Assembly: GCF_904424705.1 (NCBI RefSeq)
Contig: NZ_CAJGBF010000009.1
Location: forward strand, 1-64,000
Source: Rossellomorea arthrocnemi
GTDB lineage: Bacteria > Bacillota > Bacilli > Bacillales > Bacillaceae_B
Reading direction: 5' to 3'
Length of the DNA stretch: 64,000 nucleotides
Positions 52,783 through 62,096 of this stretch are shown one piece after another; position 1 is the first letter of the stretch; each line of letters begins with the position of its first letter. A model generated the notes under the pieces. It saw nothing but the letters and a program-made list of their open reading frames with translations, was not told the DNA's origin and did not search any database. The translations under genes were made by a program, and so were the position numbers.

Positions 52783-53808
52783 ATGAAACAACGCGACTAT
52801 TACTTCGACAACGCCAAATTCATTTTGATTTTCTTAGTGGTATTTGGACATATAATCCGGTCTTATATAGAAAGCGATCCCTTTATCCTTTCTTTGTATA
52901 AAACAATCTACACATTCCATATGCCTGCCTTCATTCTTGTGGCAGGGTTCTTCGCGAAAGGATTTTATAAAAAGGGATATATCCAAAAGCTTGCTAAAAA
53001 GCTGATTCTTCCTTACATTGTGTTTCAATTGATATACACGGTGTATTACCATTTTCTTTATCAAAAATCAACATTTGAGGTAGATCCACTTAATCCACAC
53101 TGGTCATTATGGTTTCTCATCAGCCTTTTCTGTTGGAACGCATTGCTTTATGCTTTCATCAAGTGGTTTAAGTTTAAACCTGGTCCCGGCTTGACAGTGG
53201 CTTTCTCACTTGGACTGCTTGTGGGGTTCGCCGATATCATTACAAATTACTTGAGCTTGTCCAGAACCTTTGTGTTTTTTCCTATTTTTCTGATGGGTTA
53301 CTACATGGAAAAGGAGCACTTCGAATATTTCAAAACGAGTAAAGCCCGTTTAGTGGCAGGCTCATTATTTGTAATCGTATTTTTGGGAATGTATTTTATC
53401 CCTGAATTCTCAGACAAATGGCTGCTCGGTTCTAAACCTTATGGAGATTTCGAATGGAATAGCGCCATCAGCATGGTTGTCAGGGCGGCTGTATACTTAT
53501 TAAACGTTGTGATGATATTCAGTTTTTTTACATTTGTCCCAACAAAGAGACAGTTTTTCACTAAATGGGGGAAAAACACCCTCTATGTTTACCTTCTCCA
53601 TGGTTTTCTTATCCGGTTATTCCGTGAAAGTCATCTAAAGGACACCATTGACCCCAATACGAGTCTGTTACTTTTACTCGGGGTATCCCTTGTACTCACG
53701 ATGATTTTCTCAACAAAATTCTTTACAAGCATCACTCAGCCAATCATCGAGTTTAAATCGACAAGACTTCAGAAACTGCTTTCAAAAAGAGAAATGAAAA
53801 CAAGATAA
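52783..53808 (+). CDS. ykrP: acyltransferase-3 family membrane protein (YkrP-like)
   Basis: 341 residues with about ten hydrophobic segments. Early motif YYFDNAKFILIFLVVFGHIIRSY contains the conserved acceptor His near residue 22; PIFLMGYYMEKEHF near 175 follows. Family members transfer acyl groups to sugars or peptidoglycan. Position after kinE fits ykrP of B. subtilis. Start has GGTGAAG upstream. Confidence 0.85.
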   Translation: MKQRDYYFDNAKFILIFLVVFGHIIRSYIESDPFILSLYKTIYTFHMPAFILVAGFFAKGFYKKGYIQKLAKKLILPYIVFQLIYTVYYHFLYQKSTFEVDPLNPHWSLWFLISLFCWNALLYAFIKWFKFKPGPGLTVAFSLGLLVGFADIITNYLSLSRTFVFFPIFLMGYYMEKEHFEYFKTSKARLVAGSLFVIVFLGMYFIPEFSDKWLLGSKPYGDFEWNSAISMVVRAAVYLLNVVMIFSFFTFVPTKRQFFTKWGKNTLYVYLLHGFLIRLFRESHLKDTIDPNTSLLLLLGVSLVLTMIFSTKFFTSITQPIIEFKSTRLQKLLSKREMKTR

Positions 53809-53819
53809 ACCTCACTAGA

Positions 53820-53853
53820 AAGGGCTGACCCAAAACGGGTCAGTCCCTTTTTC
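53820..53853 (+). terminator. acyltransferase gene terminator
   Basis: AAGGGCTGACCC/GGGTCAGTCCCTT stem with AAAAC loop, then five T. Confidence 0.88.
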
Positions 53854-54141
53854 CTAAAAATCTATTCTTTTGGCTAAGCAGACGTGCTTCATATTACACA
53901 ATATTCAAAAAACCTTTATTACCTTATATAATTCGCAACTTTTACTAAAATTCCTTCTAATAGTTACAATAAATTTAAATTCATTTTAGACAATCATTGA
54001 GCTTTTTCGCAAGCTTAGATAAAATGATAATCAGGTTGGATTAATATGTTGTACGAACAACATTTGTTGCAGGAAAAAAATACGGCACCAAGAATTCGTT
54101 AGGCTATTCGTCAGATGGATTTAAAATAAAGGAGATTATTA
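53854..54141. other. intergenic region before the radical SAM gene
   Basis: About 290 bases. Contains an AraR-like palindrome ATGTTGTACGAACAACAT at 54046-54063 and no gene. A strong ribosome site AAAGGAG precedes the next gene. Confidence 0.5.
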
Positions 54142-55869
54142 ATGAAGAAAGTCGTCTTAAGTACGTTAAATGCAAAATATATTCACACGAATTTAGCTAT
54201 TCGCTGTTTAAAGGCCTATGCAGAGCCTGAACATGAAATTGAGCTCTCTGAATACACCATCAAGGATCCAACACTGAACATCGTTTCAGACTTATTCTCT
54301 AAGAAGCCTGACGTCATCGGTTTCAGCTGCTACATTTGGAATATCGAAGAAACCATCAAAGTTATCAAGGTTCTTAGGAAAATCATGCCTGAGGTAACGA
54401 TCATCATTGGAGGTCCCGAAGTGACGTATGATGTTCCATATTGGCTGGAGCGCCTGGAAGACGTTGACTTTATCGTTATGGGTGAAGGGGAAGAATCCTT
54501 TAAGCAATTATTAGATCAGCTTAATGGTGATAAAGATTGGACTAAGGTACATGGTGTTGCTTATTTAACAGACGGTAAGCCGGTCATCAAGCCTCAACAA
54601 AATAAAATCGATTTACGTGACGTTCCTTCTCCTTTCCGCTTTAAGGATGATTTACCCCAGCTCGGCAAAAGGGTGACGTATATCGAGACAAGCAGGGGAT
54701 GTCCTTTCCGTTGTCAGTTCTGTCTTTCTTCTATAGAAGTAGGTGTGCGCTATTTTGATCGTGAGAAGGTAAAAGAAGATATCCGTTTCCTTATGAAGCA
54801 TGGAGCAAAAACCATTAAGTTTGTGGATCGAACCTTTAACATTAGCCGTAGCTATGCGATGGAAATGTTTCAATTTCTCATTGACGAGCATCTTCCAGGT
54901 ACCGTATTTCAATTTGAAATTACGGCAGATATCATGCGACCGGAAGTGATTGAATTCCTGAACGAACATGCACCACGGGGATTATTCCGATTTGAAATTG
55001 GCATTCAATCCACTAACGATGAAACGAATGACCTTGTGATGCGAAAACAAAACTATAAAAAACTGACAAGAACCGTTACGATGGTAAAGGATGGCGGAAA
55101 GATCGATCAGCACCTCGATTTAATCGCAGGATTACCCGAAGAGGATTACCATTCATTCCGGAAAACATTCAATGATGTATTTGAAATGAGACCTGAGGAG
55201 CTACAATTAGGATTTCTCAAGATGCTCCGTGGAACTGGTTTAAGAATTCGTGCAAATGATCATCAGTATACGTATATGGATCATTCACCTTATGAAATAT
55301 TGGGAAATAATGTACTATCTTTCGACGATATCGTTCGGATCAAGCAGGTGGAAGACGTTTTGGAGAAGTATTGGAACGATCACCGCATGGATCGCACCAT
55401 TGAGTACCTCGTGACCGAATGCTTTGAAACACCATTTGATTTCTTCCAGCAATTTGGTTCCTATTGGGAAAATCAGGGGTGGTCACGAATTGGTCATCAG
55501 TTAGAAGATTTATTCAGACGTCTTTTTGAATTCTTATCCACTGAAACAAGCTTTCATATATCCATCATCGAGAGTCTGATGAAACTTGATTACTTGGAAA
55601 ACCAAAAATACAAACCAAGGAAACCATGGTGGACACATGAACTGACCAAAGAAGAACGTTCATCTATCTATCAAAGCCTTTTGATGCATCCAGCTATTGC
55701 AGGAAGATCATTTGCAGATCTGAATTTAAACGAAAAAGAGTTGTATAAACATACTCTCCTGGAAACGATTCAATCAAAAGATGGTCAGGATCAATATGTA
55801 CTTGCCTACTTTGAACCTTCTTCTGGCCAATCAACCATATTTGAGTTCGACCGTCAACTTGTGCAATGA
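54142..55869 (+). CDS. B12-binding-type radical SAM protein (DUF4080)
   Basis: 575 residues. The N-terminal region 1-130 has a B12-binding-like fold (LSTLNAKYIHTNLAIRCLKAYA, VIGFSCYIWN, IIIGGPEVTYD). The radical SAM core starts near 175 with the cluster CxxxCxxC in ETSRGCPFRCQFCLSS. RFEIGIQSTNDETNDLV and LIAGLPEEDYHSF follow. The C-terminus from about 380 matches DUF4080. The substrate is unknown; no cobalamin histidine is visible, so the B12 domain may be degenerate. AAAGGAG precedes ATG. Confidence 0.87.
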   Translation: MKKVVLSTLNAKYIHTNLAIRCLKAYAEPEHEIELSEYTIKDPTLNIVSDLFSKKPDVIGFSCYIWNIEETIKVIKVLRKIMPEVTIIIGGPEVTYDVPYWLERLEDVDFIVMGEGEESFKQLLDQLNGDKDWTKVHGVAYLTDGKPVIKPQQNKIDLRDVPSPFRFKDDLPQLGKRVTYIETSRGCPFRCQFCLSSIEVGVRYFDREKVKEDIRFLMKHGAKTIKFVDRTFNISRSYAMEMFQFLIDEHLPGTVFQFEITADIMRPEVIEFLNEHAPRGLFRFEIGIQSTNDETNDLVMRKQNYKKLTRTVTMVKDGGKIDQHLDLIAGLPEEDYHSFRKTFNDVFEMRPEELQLGFLKMLRGTGLRIRANDHQYTYMDHSPYEILGNNVLSFDDIVRIKQVEDVLEKYWNDHRMDRTIEYLVTECFETPFDFFQQFGSYWENQGWSRIGHQLEDLFRRLFEFLSTETSFHISIIESLMKLDYLENQKYKPRKPWWTHELTKEERSSIYQSLLMHPAIAGRSFADLNLNEKELYKHTLLETIQSKDGQDQYVLAYFEPSSGQSTIFEFDRQLVQ

Positions 55870-55875
55870 TAAAGA

Positions 55876-55915
55876 AGAAAAAATGTTAAGCGAATCGCTT
55901 AACATTTTTTCTTCT
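55876..55915. terminator. bidirectional terminator
   Basis: AAAAAATGTTAAGCG/CGCTTAACATTTTTT with an AAT loop. It ends the radical SAM gene and overlaps the last codons of the 41-residue gene on the other strand. Confidence 0.9.
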
Positions 55916-56024
55916 TTTCTTTTGTTTTGGTTTGTTTTTGTGTCACTTCATAGATTTTGGCTGCATTGACATCTCCAAATTCCTGGCCAAATTCTTCGCG
56001 AAAGGACTGTTTTTTATCTTTCAT
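55899..56024 (-). CDS. 41-residue basic protein, spore-protein-like
   Basis: ATG at 56024 overlaps the stop of the upstream small gene by one base (TGATG), so it is translationally coupled. Sequence begins MKDKKQSFREEFGQEFGDVN and ends in a Lys-rich tail. The EEFGQEFG core resembles GPR cleavage sites in SASPs (compare YEIAQEFGV of the SASP at 58.5 kb). The stop lies in the terminator stem. Not in common family lists I can recall. Confidence 0.6.
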   Translation of the reverse strand: MKDKKQSFREEFGQEFGDVNAAKIYEVTQKQTKTKEKKKKC

Positions 56025-56182
56025 CAGCTTCTGCCCTTTTTGCCTTTTGAAGAATTTCTATTCTTTCCTTTAGCAGGATCTTCCCCTTGAGTAAATTCAG
56101 CGGAAAACTCAGCCTCTCGCTTATTTTTAAGCGGGGTTTGATTATTTTTTTCTGCAGCATTATACTGTGCTTTTCGTTTCAT
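56024..56182 (-). CDS. 52-residue basic protein, spore-protein-like
   Basis: ATG at 56182 with GAAGGAGATGAGTC 12 bases upstream (spacing a little long; an ATG at 56194 is inside the site). Contains KNKREAEFSAEFTQGEDPAK, with EFSAEF as a possible GPR-like site, and a Lys/Gly/Ser-rich end. First of a two-gene unit with the 41-residue gene. Function inferred by composition. Confidence 0.6.
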   Translation of the reverse strand: MKRKAQYNAAEKNNQTPLKNKREAEFSAEFTQGEDPAKGKNRNSSKGKKGRS

Positions 56183-56306
56183 GGTATGACTCATCTCCTT
56201 CGAGCTTATTTTTCCCTTCTGCTCCTTTTCCATTCTTCTAATAATAGGCAGAATAAATCAAGGATTATACCGGAAACTAAGGGAAAAGGGTGAATGAGGA
56301 TATGAC

Positions 56307-56831
56307 ATGATACTATTTTTATTATTGGTATACGTTTTTTTAGGGTGGCGATTTGGAAATTGGAAGGAGTTTTACAGTTATTATCCCACATTATTATTTT
56401 TCATTATTGGGGATTTACTTTCACAGTTTCTTTTATATGATTATTCCATGTGGGAATTCCGCACTATTACTCCATTCGGAGACTCAATTCATTTGAATCA
56501 TACCCTCATTTCATTGAGCAAGATGGTGATTCAATACACTGTGACGATTACCATCTTTATAGGCAGACTCCCTTCTTCCAAACTAGGGAAGCTATGTTGG
56601 ATCATACTGTGGACAGGAATATACGGACTGACTGAAGGAATTTCCCATCTACTTGGGATGATGACGTATCATAACGGTTGGCATTACGGCTGGGATATCC
56701 TTTTTAATCTTATGATGTTCACTGTACTGATCGTTCATCATAAAAATCCGATCCTGGGATGGATCATTTCTTTTCCCATCATCTTATTCCTCTTCATCTT
56801 CTTTGACGTACCCTATTCCGCATTAAAATGA
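56307..56831 (+). CDS. CBO0543-family membrane protein
   Basis: 174 residues with about five hydrophobic segments. VYVFLGWRFGNWKEFYSYYPTL near 10 and GLTEGISHLLGMMTYHNGWHYGWD near 115 match CBO0543-like proteins found in spore formers. Function unknown. GAGGATATGAC precedes ATG. A bidirectional terminator follows. Confidence 0.75.
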   Translation: MILFLLLVYVFLGWRFGNWKEFYSYYPTLLFFIIGDLLSQFLLYDYSMWEFRTITPFGDSIHLNHTLISLSKMVIQYTVTITIFIGRLPSSKLGKLCWIILWTGIYGLTEGISHLLGMMTYHNGWHYGWDILFNLMMFTVLIVHHKNPILGWIISFPIILFLFIFFDVPYSALK

Positions 56832-56855
56832 TCTCTTCTATGCCCGATGGGGCAG

Positions 56856-56888
56856 AAAAAAACGATGCTCCAATCAGCATCGTTTTTA
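56856..56888. terminator. bidirectional terminator
   Basis: AAAAACGATGCT/AGCATCGTTTTT stem, CCAATC loop, between convergent genes. Confidence 0.9.
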
Positions 56889-56909
56889 AAGAAGTTTTAA
56901 AGAAATCCA

Positions 56910-58262
56910 TTATCCAATGATCACCCGTTCTTTTGGATAATGATATTTTGCTGTCTTTTCTTTTCCTCCTATCATAAAGAGGAAGGAGAGTATCCCCACT
57001 CGACCAATAAACATTAACGCAATGATGACACATTTACCGATGGCAGAGAGCTCAGAGGTGATTCCCATGGATAATCCCGTCGTTCCAAAGGCAGATGCGA
57101 CTTCAAAGACAATCTCCATAATGGAATGGTCCTCTGTGAAGGATAGGATGATGACAGATAGGAAGCAGATAAAAATGGCCATCATCGTCACGACAAGTGA
57201 TTTAATTACATCCTGCTGATGAATTTCCCGCTTAAATATCTTGATTGTTTGATTTCCTTTGGCAAAATGGAACAAAAACAATAGATTAAGGGCAAAAGTG
57301 GTGGTTCTGATTCCTCCACCAACTGAGCTTGGGGATGCCCCGATGAACATAAGGGCACTCATAACCAACAAGGTAGGAGATGAAAACTCAGCAACATTCA
57401 TTGTTGCAAGACCACCATTCCTTGTCGTGGCCGATTGGAAAAACGCATAAAAGAAAGACTCGTGCCATTCCATACCATCAAAAAAGCGGTTGTATTCAAA
57501 GATAAAGATAATCAATGTACCAAAAACCAATAATCCAAAAAAAGTAACGGTTGTGATCTTGGAATATAATGAAAAGTGATGTCTGTTCCTCTTGTTACTC
57601 ATAAGATAATCCTTCGTCTCGATCAACACCGGGAAGCCGATTGCTCCCAAGGTCAATAAGATGATGGTGATGAACTGGACAAAATAGTCATTTGCATAAG
57701 GAATGAGGGATTGACCTGTAATATCAAAACCAGCATTCGTCGTTGCACTGACTGAGGCAAATAATCCTTGGATAAAGGCTTCCTGCCAGGTTGGATAATA
57801 ACCTAAGAAGTATACACCTAAAATGAAAGCCCCCACGATTTCTATAAAGATGATTAATAATAATATTTGCTTCAATAAATTAACCAACCCCGCAAGGCTA
57901 GTCTGATTTTGATCCGTCATGATGAGCCGGCGTTCTTTCAAACCTATCTTTTTGCCCACAATCAACCAGAAAAATGTCCCAAGGGTCATGATTCCAATTC
58001 CACCAAATTGCAGAACAAACATTAATATAAAGATGCCTGTCGTATTAAATGTGTCAACGGTGCTCACAACGGTCAGGCCCGTGACACTCACAGCACTGAC
58101 AGCTGTGAAAATCGCATCTAAGAAACTCCACTCTACCCCCGACTTATGAGCAATGGGGAGACTGAGCAGTATCGTCGCAATCGTTACTGCAAGCAGATAG
58201 TACGATACAATAACTTGTGCTGGAGTTAATTTATTTAAATTCAATCTAAGCTTATACCACAT
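56910..58262 (-). CDS. ktrD: Ktr potassium uptake subunit KtrD
   Basis: 450 residues (B. subtilis KtrD 449). Four M1-P-M2 repeats with filter motifs SVTGLTVVST, SATTNAGFDI, SATTRNGGLAT and FGTTGLSMGI. Membrane pore of a low-affinity K+ system that needs KtrC (not here). In B. subtilis KtrD is controlled through c-di-AMP binding to KtrC, which links to DarB at 9.7 kb. Synteny with ykrM supports the symbol. Confidence 0.92.
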   Translation of the reverse strand: MWYKLRLNLNKLTPAQVIVSYYLLAVTIATILLSLPIAHKSGVEWSFLDAIFTAVSAVSVTGLTVVSTVDTFNTTGIFILMFVLQFGGIGIMTLGTFFWLIVGKKIGLKERRLIMTDQNQTSLAGLVNLLKQILLLIIFIEIVGAFILGVYFLGYYPTWQEAFIQGLFASVSATTNAGFDITGQSLIPYANDYFVQFITIILLTLGAIGFPVLIETKDYLMSNKRNRHHFSLYSKITTVTFFGLLVFGTLIIFIFEYNRFFDGMEWHESFFYAFFQSATTRNGGLATMNVAEFSSPTLLVMSALMFIGASPSSVGGGIRTTTFALNLLFLFHFAKGNQTIKIFKREIHQQDVIKSLVVTMMAIFICFLSVIILSFTEDHSIMEIVFEVASAFGTTGLSMGITSELSAIGKCVIIALMFIGRVGILSFLFMIGGKEKTAKYHYPKERVIIG

Positions 58263-58534
58263 ATATGTATTTCCCTTTCAACGTTATTTCCTTTTCTATC
58301 TTAAAGAATAAATCAGAAGAATGAAAGGAAAAATGGATAATTTCTTTAATGATTATTCTTTCTTTAATAAAAGGCTTCTAAACCAACTGGTTTCATGAAT
58401 CGTTTTATTATTAAGCAAACAATGCAATTTCGGCGAAATATTACCATTCATGTTCGTGGTGATAATACAAATAATAAAGGTACTGAAACAAATCATTCAT
58501 TGTTTCAAGTATACTAGTAAGGAGGAAAACGATT
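58263..58534. other. intergenic between ktrD and the SASP gene
   Basis: 270 bases. Contains AACCAACTGGTT (58391-58402) and ATTTCGGCGAAAT (58430-58442) inverted repeats. A forespore-type promoter before the SASP was not clear: TATACTA is seen near 58510 but the -35 is weak. Confidence 0.4.
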
Positions 58535-58735
58535 ATGGCTAGAAGTTCCAATAAACTACTCGTTCCTGGTGTTGAACAATACCTTGATCAAGTGAAATAT
58601 GAAATCGCTCAGGAGTTTGGTGTGACACTTGGATCAGATACAGGAGCTCGCTCTAATGGATCAGTTGGAGGAGAAATCACGAAGCGCCTTGTGAAACAAG
58701 CTCAATCTCAACTAACTGGACAACAAACTAAATAA
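58535..58735 (+). CDS. sspD: alpha/beta-type small acid-soluble spore protein
   Basis: 66 residues. The family core is complete: [41 protein letters not shown] is split by two helices. The GPR cut site is YEIAQEFGV near 23-31. It coats spore DNA and protects it from UV. AGTAAGGAGG precedes ATG. Position near ktrD and rsgI fits sspD of B. subtilis; the paralog letter is inferred. Confidence 0.92.
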   Translation: MARSSNKLLVPGVEQYLDQVKYEIAQEFGVTLGSDTGARSNGSVGGEITKRLVKQAQSQLTGQQTK

Positions 58736-58743
58736 TATGGCAA

Positions 58744-58780
58744 TGGGTAGCTGGCATATACCAGCTACCCTTTCTTTTTA
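58744..58780 (+). terminator. SASP gene terminator
   Basis: GGGTAGCTGG/CCAGCTACCC with CATATA loop, then TTTCTTTTT. Confidence 0.92.
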
Positions 58781-58832
58781 AGAGTTCCAATAACAAAGAC
58801 CCATTCGATGAATGAGCCTTTATCTGCCTTTA

Positions 58833-59930
58833 TTAGTCTTTTTTGTTACCTTTTCTTTCTTCATGATTGTCTTTCTTTACTTCTTTTCTATTTTGATGAT
58901 GATTATGTTTTTCAATGTCCCTGTTGTCATACTTTTCCCTGTATGAAGGATCGTTGTGTCCTCTATTTGATCTATCGTTATCTCTTTTCCATTTGTTATC
59001 ATGTGAAGAATTACCATTTTCTGACTTTACAGGTTTTTCTTTTTCCTCATTCTTACCAGGATGAAGTTTTAGAGAATCAGTATGCTTATTTCGGAGAGGC
59101 TCAGACTTATCCGCATTCTGCTTATTTTCAACTTCAGGCGGATTCATCTTTTCATTTTCGATTTTGGGTTCTTCTATTTGATTCATCTTTTGATTTTCTT
59201 TTTCTTTTTTGATCGCTTCATTGTGTTTCTCTGATGGCTCGATTGGTTGAATGGAATTCTTTTGTTCTGTTTTCCTAATGAGAGAGCCTGCAGTCATTCC
59301 TTTTTCCGATGCTTTTTCTCTAAACTCACTGGAAGTTTCTTTTACGACGATGTTCGTGCGATGATCAGAACTGTATTCCTGAACAAATTCAGTTAAAACG
59401 TCAAGTAATTCGTTTTCCTTTTTAATATCGGAATCATCAATGAAGGAAGAAGTGATGAAAACATTTTGATTATCCTTTAAATATCCGAGTCTTTCACTTA
59501 AGAGAAAGATTTTCTCCGTCACTTCACCCACATCTTCATTCTCCCAGTCACTCAGTTCCTTTAGGAGGACCCTCGCATCATCATTAAATGGCTTGATTTT
59601 CAATACCTGTTTTTCTTTGTTTAATGTTAATTCCATACTCGGATTGATATCGACGGAAACATAGGCGTAAGCCCGATTATTCTGAACCATAGTACTTGAG
59701 AACAGGGCAATGAGTACAACAAGGGCTGTAAACAATGAAGTCGAAACTCTCCAATTCCATTTAAATAACGGTTTGGATTTAACGAAGTCTCTCTGCAGTG
59801 GAAAGAAAGGAATCTCTTCCCCAACTGCATACTGTTGATCGGGCTGCTTTCTACCTGTAAGAAATTCCCCTTCTGGTGTCATCATAACAAGGATATCCCG
59901 TTTGATTTCCATAATGATCCCTTTTTTCAT
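58833..59930 (-). CDS. rsgI: anti-sigma-I factor RsgI
   Basis: 365 residues. The N-terminal RsgI_N domain spans 1-55 (RDILVMMTPEGEFLTG, VGEEIPFFP). One membrane span lies near 63-83 (FTALVVLIALFSST). Outside, YAYVSVDINPSMELTLNKEKQVLKI near 90 holds the Asn-Pro of the known RsgI autoproteolysis site. From 215 onward the tail is low complexity, Lys/Glu/Asn/His-rich. No carbohydrate module. Overlaps sigI by four bases. Confidence 0.93.
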   Translation of the reverse strand: MKKGIIMEIKRDILVMMTPEGEFLTGRKQPDQQYAVGEEIPFFPLQRDFVKSKPLFKWNWRVSTSLFTALVVLIALFSSTMVQNNRAYAYVSVDINPSMELTLNKEKQVLKIKPFNDDARVLLKELSDWENEDVGEVTEKIFLLSERLGYLKDNQNVFITSSFIDDSDIKKENELLDVLTEFVQEYSSDHRTNIVVKETSSEFREKASEKGMTAGSLIRKTEQKNSIQPIEPSEKHNEAIKKEKENQKMNQIEEPKIENEKMNPPEVENKQNADKSEPLRNKHTDSLKLHPGKNEEKEKPVKSENGNSSHDNKWKRDNDRSNRGHNDPSYREKYDNRDIEKHNHHQNRKEVKKDNHEERKGNKKD

Positions 59931-60682
59931 ATATCTAACCGCCCTTTTAAATAATCCCGTAAATAGACATAATCTCCTATCAGGATAAGAGAAATGGCTA
60001 TTATATATTTTCTATTTCTCTCAATTGTTTTTCTACTGACGCTTACCTGTTTCTCTATTTTCTTTACCGGTAATCGCCTTTTATCTATAAGATAGTCCAA
60101 TAATTCCTTTGAATTGACCACTGTTTTTGCGATATCAATAGCATTCAACCTGGCATCTTCATGCTTAGGCGATTGTTCAAGCAATTCTTTGAAAGACAAT
60201 TTGAAGTGAGCTAAGTGCTCCTGGAAAGACAGGATCTCTTCACGTCTCTTATTCGCTTCCTCCTGCTTATCGAATTCCTCTACAGATACTATTTGATCAA
60301 TAGTTAGATTAGAAGATTCTTCCCCATCATCAGAGAAACTCATATCAATGCTAACATCCTGATACTTTCCATTTTTCCTGATATAATCGATGACTTTCCT
60401 TTTAATGATTACTTCAGAAAAACTGATGATCGAAGTTCCTCTTTGATGATTGTATTTTAAGATGGCGTCATGAAAGGCAATCAGACCGATGCTGAATTCA
60501 TCATCACTTTCATAAATAAACCGTTTACAGACTGAAGATACTGTTTTTTTAATAAATGGCTTATAGTCTTCAAGGACTACATTCAATAATGGCTCATCAC
60601 CATTTTGGATTTGAATCGCCAATTCTTCAAGCGTCTGCTTTTTCTTTTGTTTCGCGAGCATAAATAGTAATAAATTTAGCAT
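59927..60682 (-). CDS. sigI: RNA polymerase sigma factor SigI
   Basis: 251 residues from ATG at 60682 (ACGGGGTGAG upstream). Alternative sigma factor for heat and envelope stress in Bacillus. Sigma-70 region 2 signs: EFSIGLIAFHDAILKYNHQRGTSIISFSEVIIKRKVIDYIR near 62-105 (split). C-terminal region ends in VSRKTIERNRKYIIA, an HTH. Held inactive by RsgI at the membrane. A sigma-A promoter is predicted at 60738-60765. Confidence 0.93.
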   Translation of the reverse strand: MLNLLLFMLAKQKKKQTLEELAIQIQNGDEPLLNVVLEDYKPFIKKTVSSVCKRFIYESDDEFSIGLIAFHDAILKYNHQRGTSIISFSEVIIKRKVIDYIRKNGKYQDVSIDMSFSDDGEESSNLTIDQIVSVEEFDKQEEANKRREEILSFQEHLAHFKLSFKELLEQSPKHEDARLNAIDIAKTVVNSKELLDYLIDKRRLPVKKIEKQVSVSRKTIERNRKYIIAISLILIGDYVYLRDYLKGRLDI

Positions 60683-60737
60683 CAGTCTCACCCCGTCCTG
60701 CACACTATTATACTCATATCATATTGATTTTAAAAGA

Positions 60738-60765
60738 ATAATAGGGAGGAAAGAGTTGATGTCAA
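60738..60765 (-). promoter_or_regulatory. sigma-A promoter of sigI-rsgI
   Basis: TTGACA (60760-60765), 16-base spacer, TATTAT (60738-60743) on the minus strand. A second perfect TATAAT lies nearer the gene (around 60708) with a poor -35. Confidence 0.6.
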
Positions 60766-60823
60766 CCCTTTCCAGACTGATGTGTCCATTAACTTTCAGT
60801 CTTTTACCTTGAAGCTGTTTTTA

Positions 60824-62038
60824 TTAGTCTTTATGGTGACCCTTACCATTTCCGTTTCCTTTGGCTTTCTCGCGGTGTTGTCGATTTTCTTTGCCTTGTA
60901 TTGTATGTTGTTTCTTTTCATCTTTTTTTTCATGATGGATTTCTCTTGCATCTTTTTTCTCTTGTTTACGTGCTTCTTTTGCTTCTTTTTTTGCTTCTTT
61001 ATGTTGTGATTTCCATTCGTTCTTGATTTCTCTTGTCTCTACATGTTCTTTTACCGGTGATGCCGTTTCTTCTCTTACTTCTGTTGTTTCTGGAGTCTGT
61101 ACATCCGAAGTTCCCTCAACAGCATGTTTTTCTATTTTAACGCTTGATGATTCCTTTATCGCTGTTTTAGTGTTATTCAGCTTTATTTCTTCAGATTCTT
61201 TTTCTTCAGATTCTTTCTCTTCAGCCGTTCTCGTTACTTTTTCTTCTAATTTCGCAAGCTTTTCAGCTAATTTCATGTAACTCTTTTCAATATTTCTTTG
61301 TAGGGCAGCTTTTGCTTTAGGGTTTTTCACTTTTTCCAAATTGGCTTTTAGAGATAAGATGTTCTGTGCCCTCATTTCTTCCATTTTAGTCATTTCATCG
61401 GATTTCTCTGTTGTCTCATAATCATCGGAATTTGCTTCTTCTTCTTTTACAGAATCTTCAACAGTGGCATCTTCAGAAGTTGTGTCGTCTGTTTCTTTTT
61501 CCATTTTAGATTCATCTTTCATATCTGAATCAGTCTCAATGCTTGCCTCATCAGTTGAATCCTTATCGCTTTCATCATTATCAGACCATTGATCTTCCGA
61601 TTGTTGTATCATCTCAATGGCGTTATTCAAGGCGTCGATGGCTTTTTCTTGTTTACCATCTTTAAATAAAGCTTCTACTTCCGCCAATCTTTCTGCAGCA
61701 TATCCGGCTAGTAATTTGGCTTCTTTGGCGTCATCCATTGTAAAGGCCAACTGTATCTTTTCAATAGCCAGCTTCGCAAAATAGAAGAAATCACCCGGTA
61801 ATAAGGATGGAGACTCTGTGGATTCCTTTAGTCTTTCGACTTCATTTTTTGCTGAATCCAACATTGCTTCGTCATTTACTACCACATCTTTATTTGAAGT
61901 CGAATTCTCTTGTTCCATTTTGATGGAATCAAAATTTTCATCATTCGTATTTGCAAATGCGATTGAACTCGGTAAGCTAATAGAACTGGCAACCAGTACC
62001 GCTAATGAAGTTTTCATGATTTTTGATTTTCTTTTCAT
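60824..62038 (-). CDS. secreted DUF5667-type protein with long charged tail
   Basis: 404 residues. The signal peptide covers residues 1-30 (SLAVLVASSISLPSSIAFA, cleaved after AFA). The domain SLLPGDFFYFAKLAIEKIQLAFTMDDAKEAKLL near 78-115 (split) is typical of DUF5667. The middle is Glu/Asp/Ser/Thr-rich and the last 70 residues are Lys/Glu/His-rich, ending GNGKGHHKD; RsgI ends in a similar GNKKD. It lies upstream of sigI. A possible sigma-I promoter at 62097-62125 precedes it. Confidence 0.82.
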   Translation of the reverse strand: MKRKSKIMKTSLAVLVASSISLPSSIAFANTNDENFDSIKMEQENSTSNKDVVVNDEAMLDSAKNEVERLKESTESPSLLPGDFFYFAKLAIEKIQLAFTMDDAKEAKLLAGYAAERLAEVEALFKDGKQEKAIDALNNAIEMIQQSEDQWSDNDESDKDSTDEASIETDSDMKDESKMEKETDDTTSEDATVEDSVKEEEANSDDYETTEKSDEMTKMEEMRAQNILSLKANLEKVKNPKAKAALQRNIEKSYMKLAEKLAKLEEKVTRTAEEKESEEKESEEIKLNNTKTAIKESSSVKIEKHAVEGTSDVQTPETTEVREETASPVKEHVETREIKNEWKSQHKEAKKEAKEARKQEKKDAREIHHEKKDEKKQHTIQGKENRQHREKAKGNGNGKGHHKD

Positions 62039-62096
62039 ATGTACACCCCTAAAATGTTTAAATTATTTGGCCGATCGATCGCCTTATTAAAGGAGT

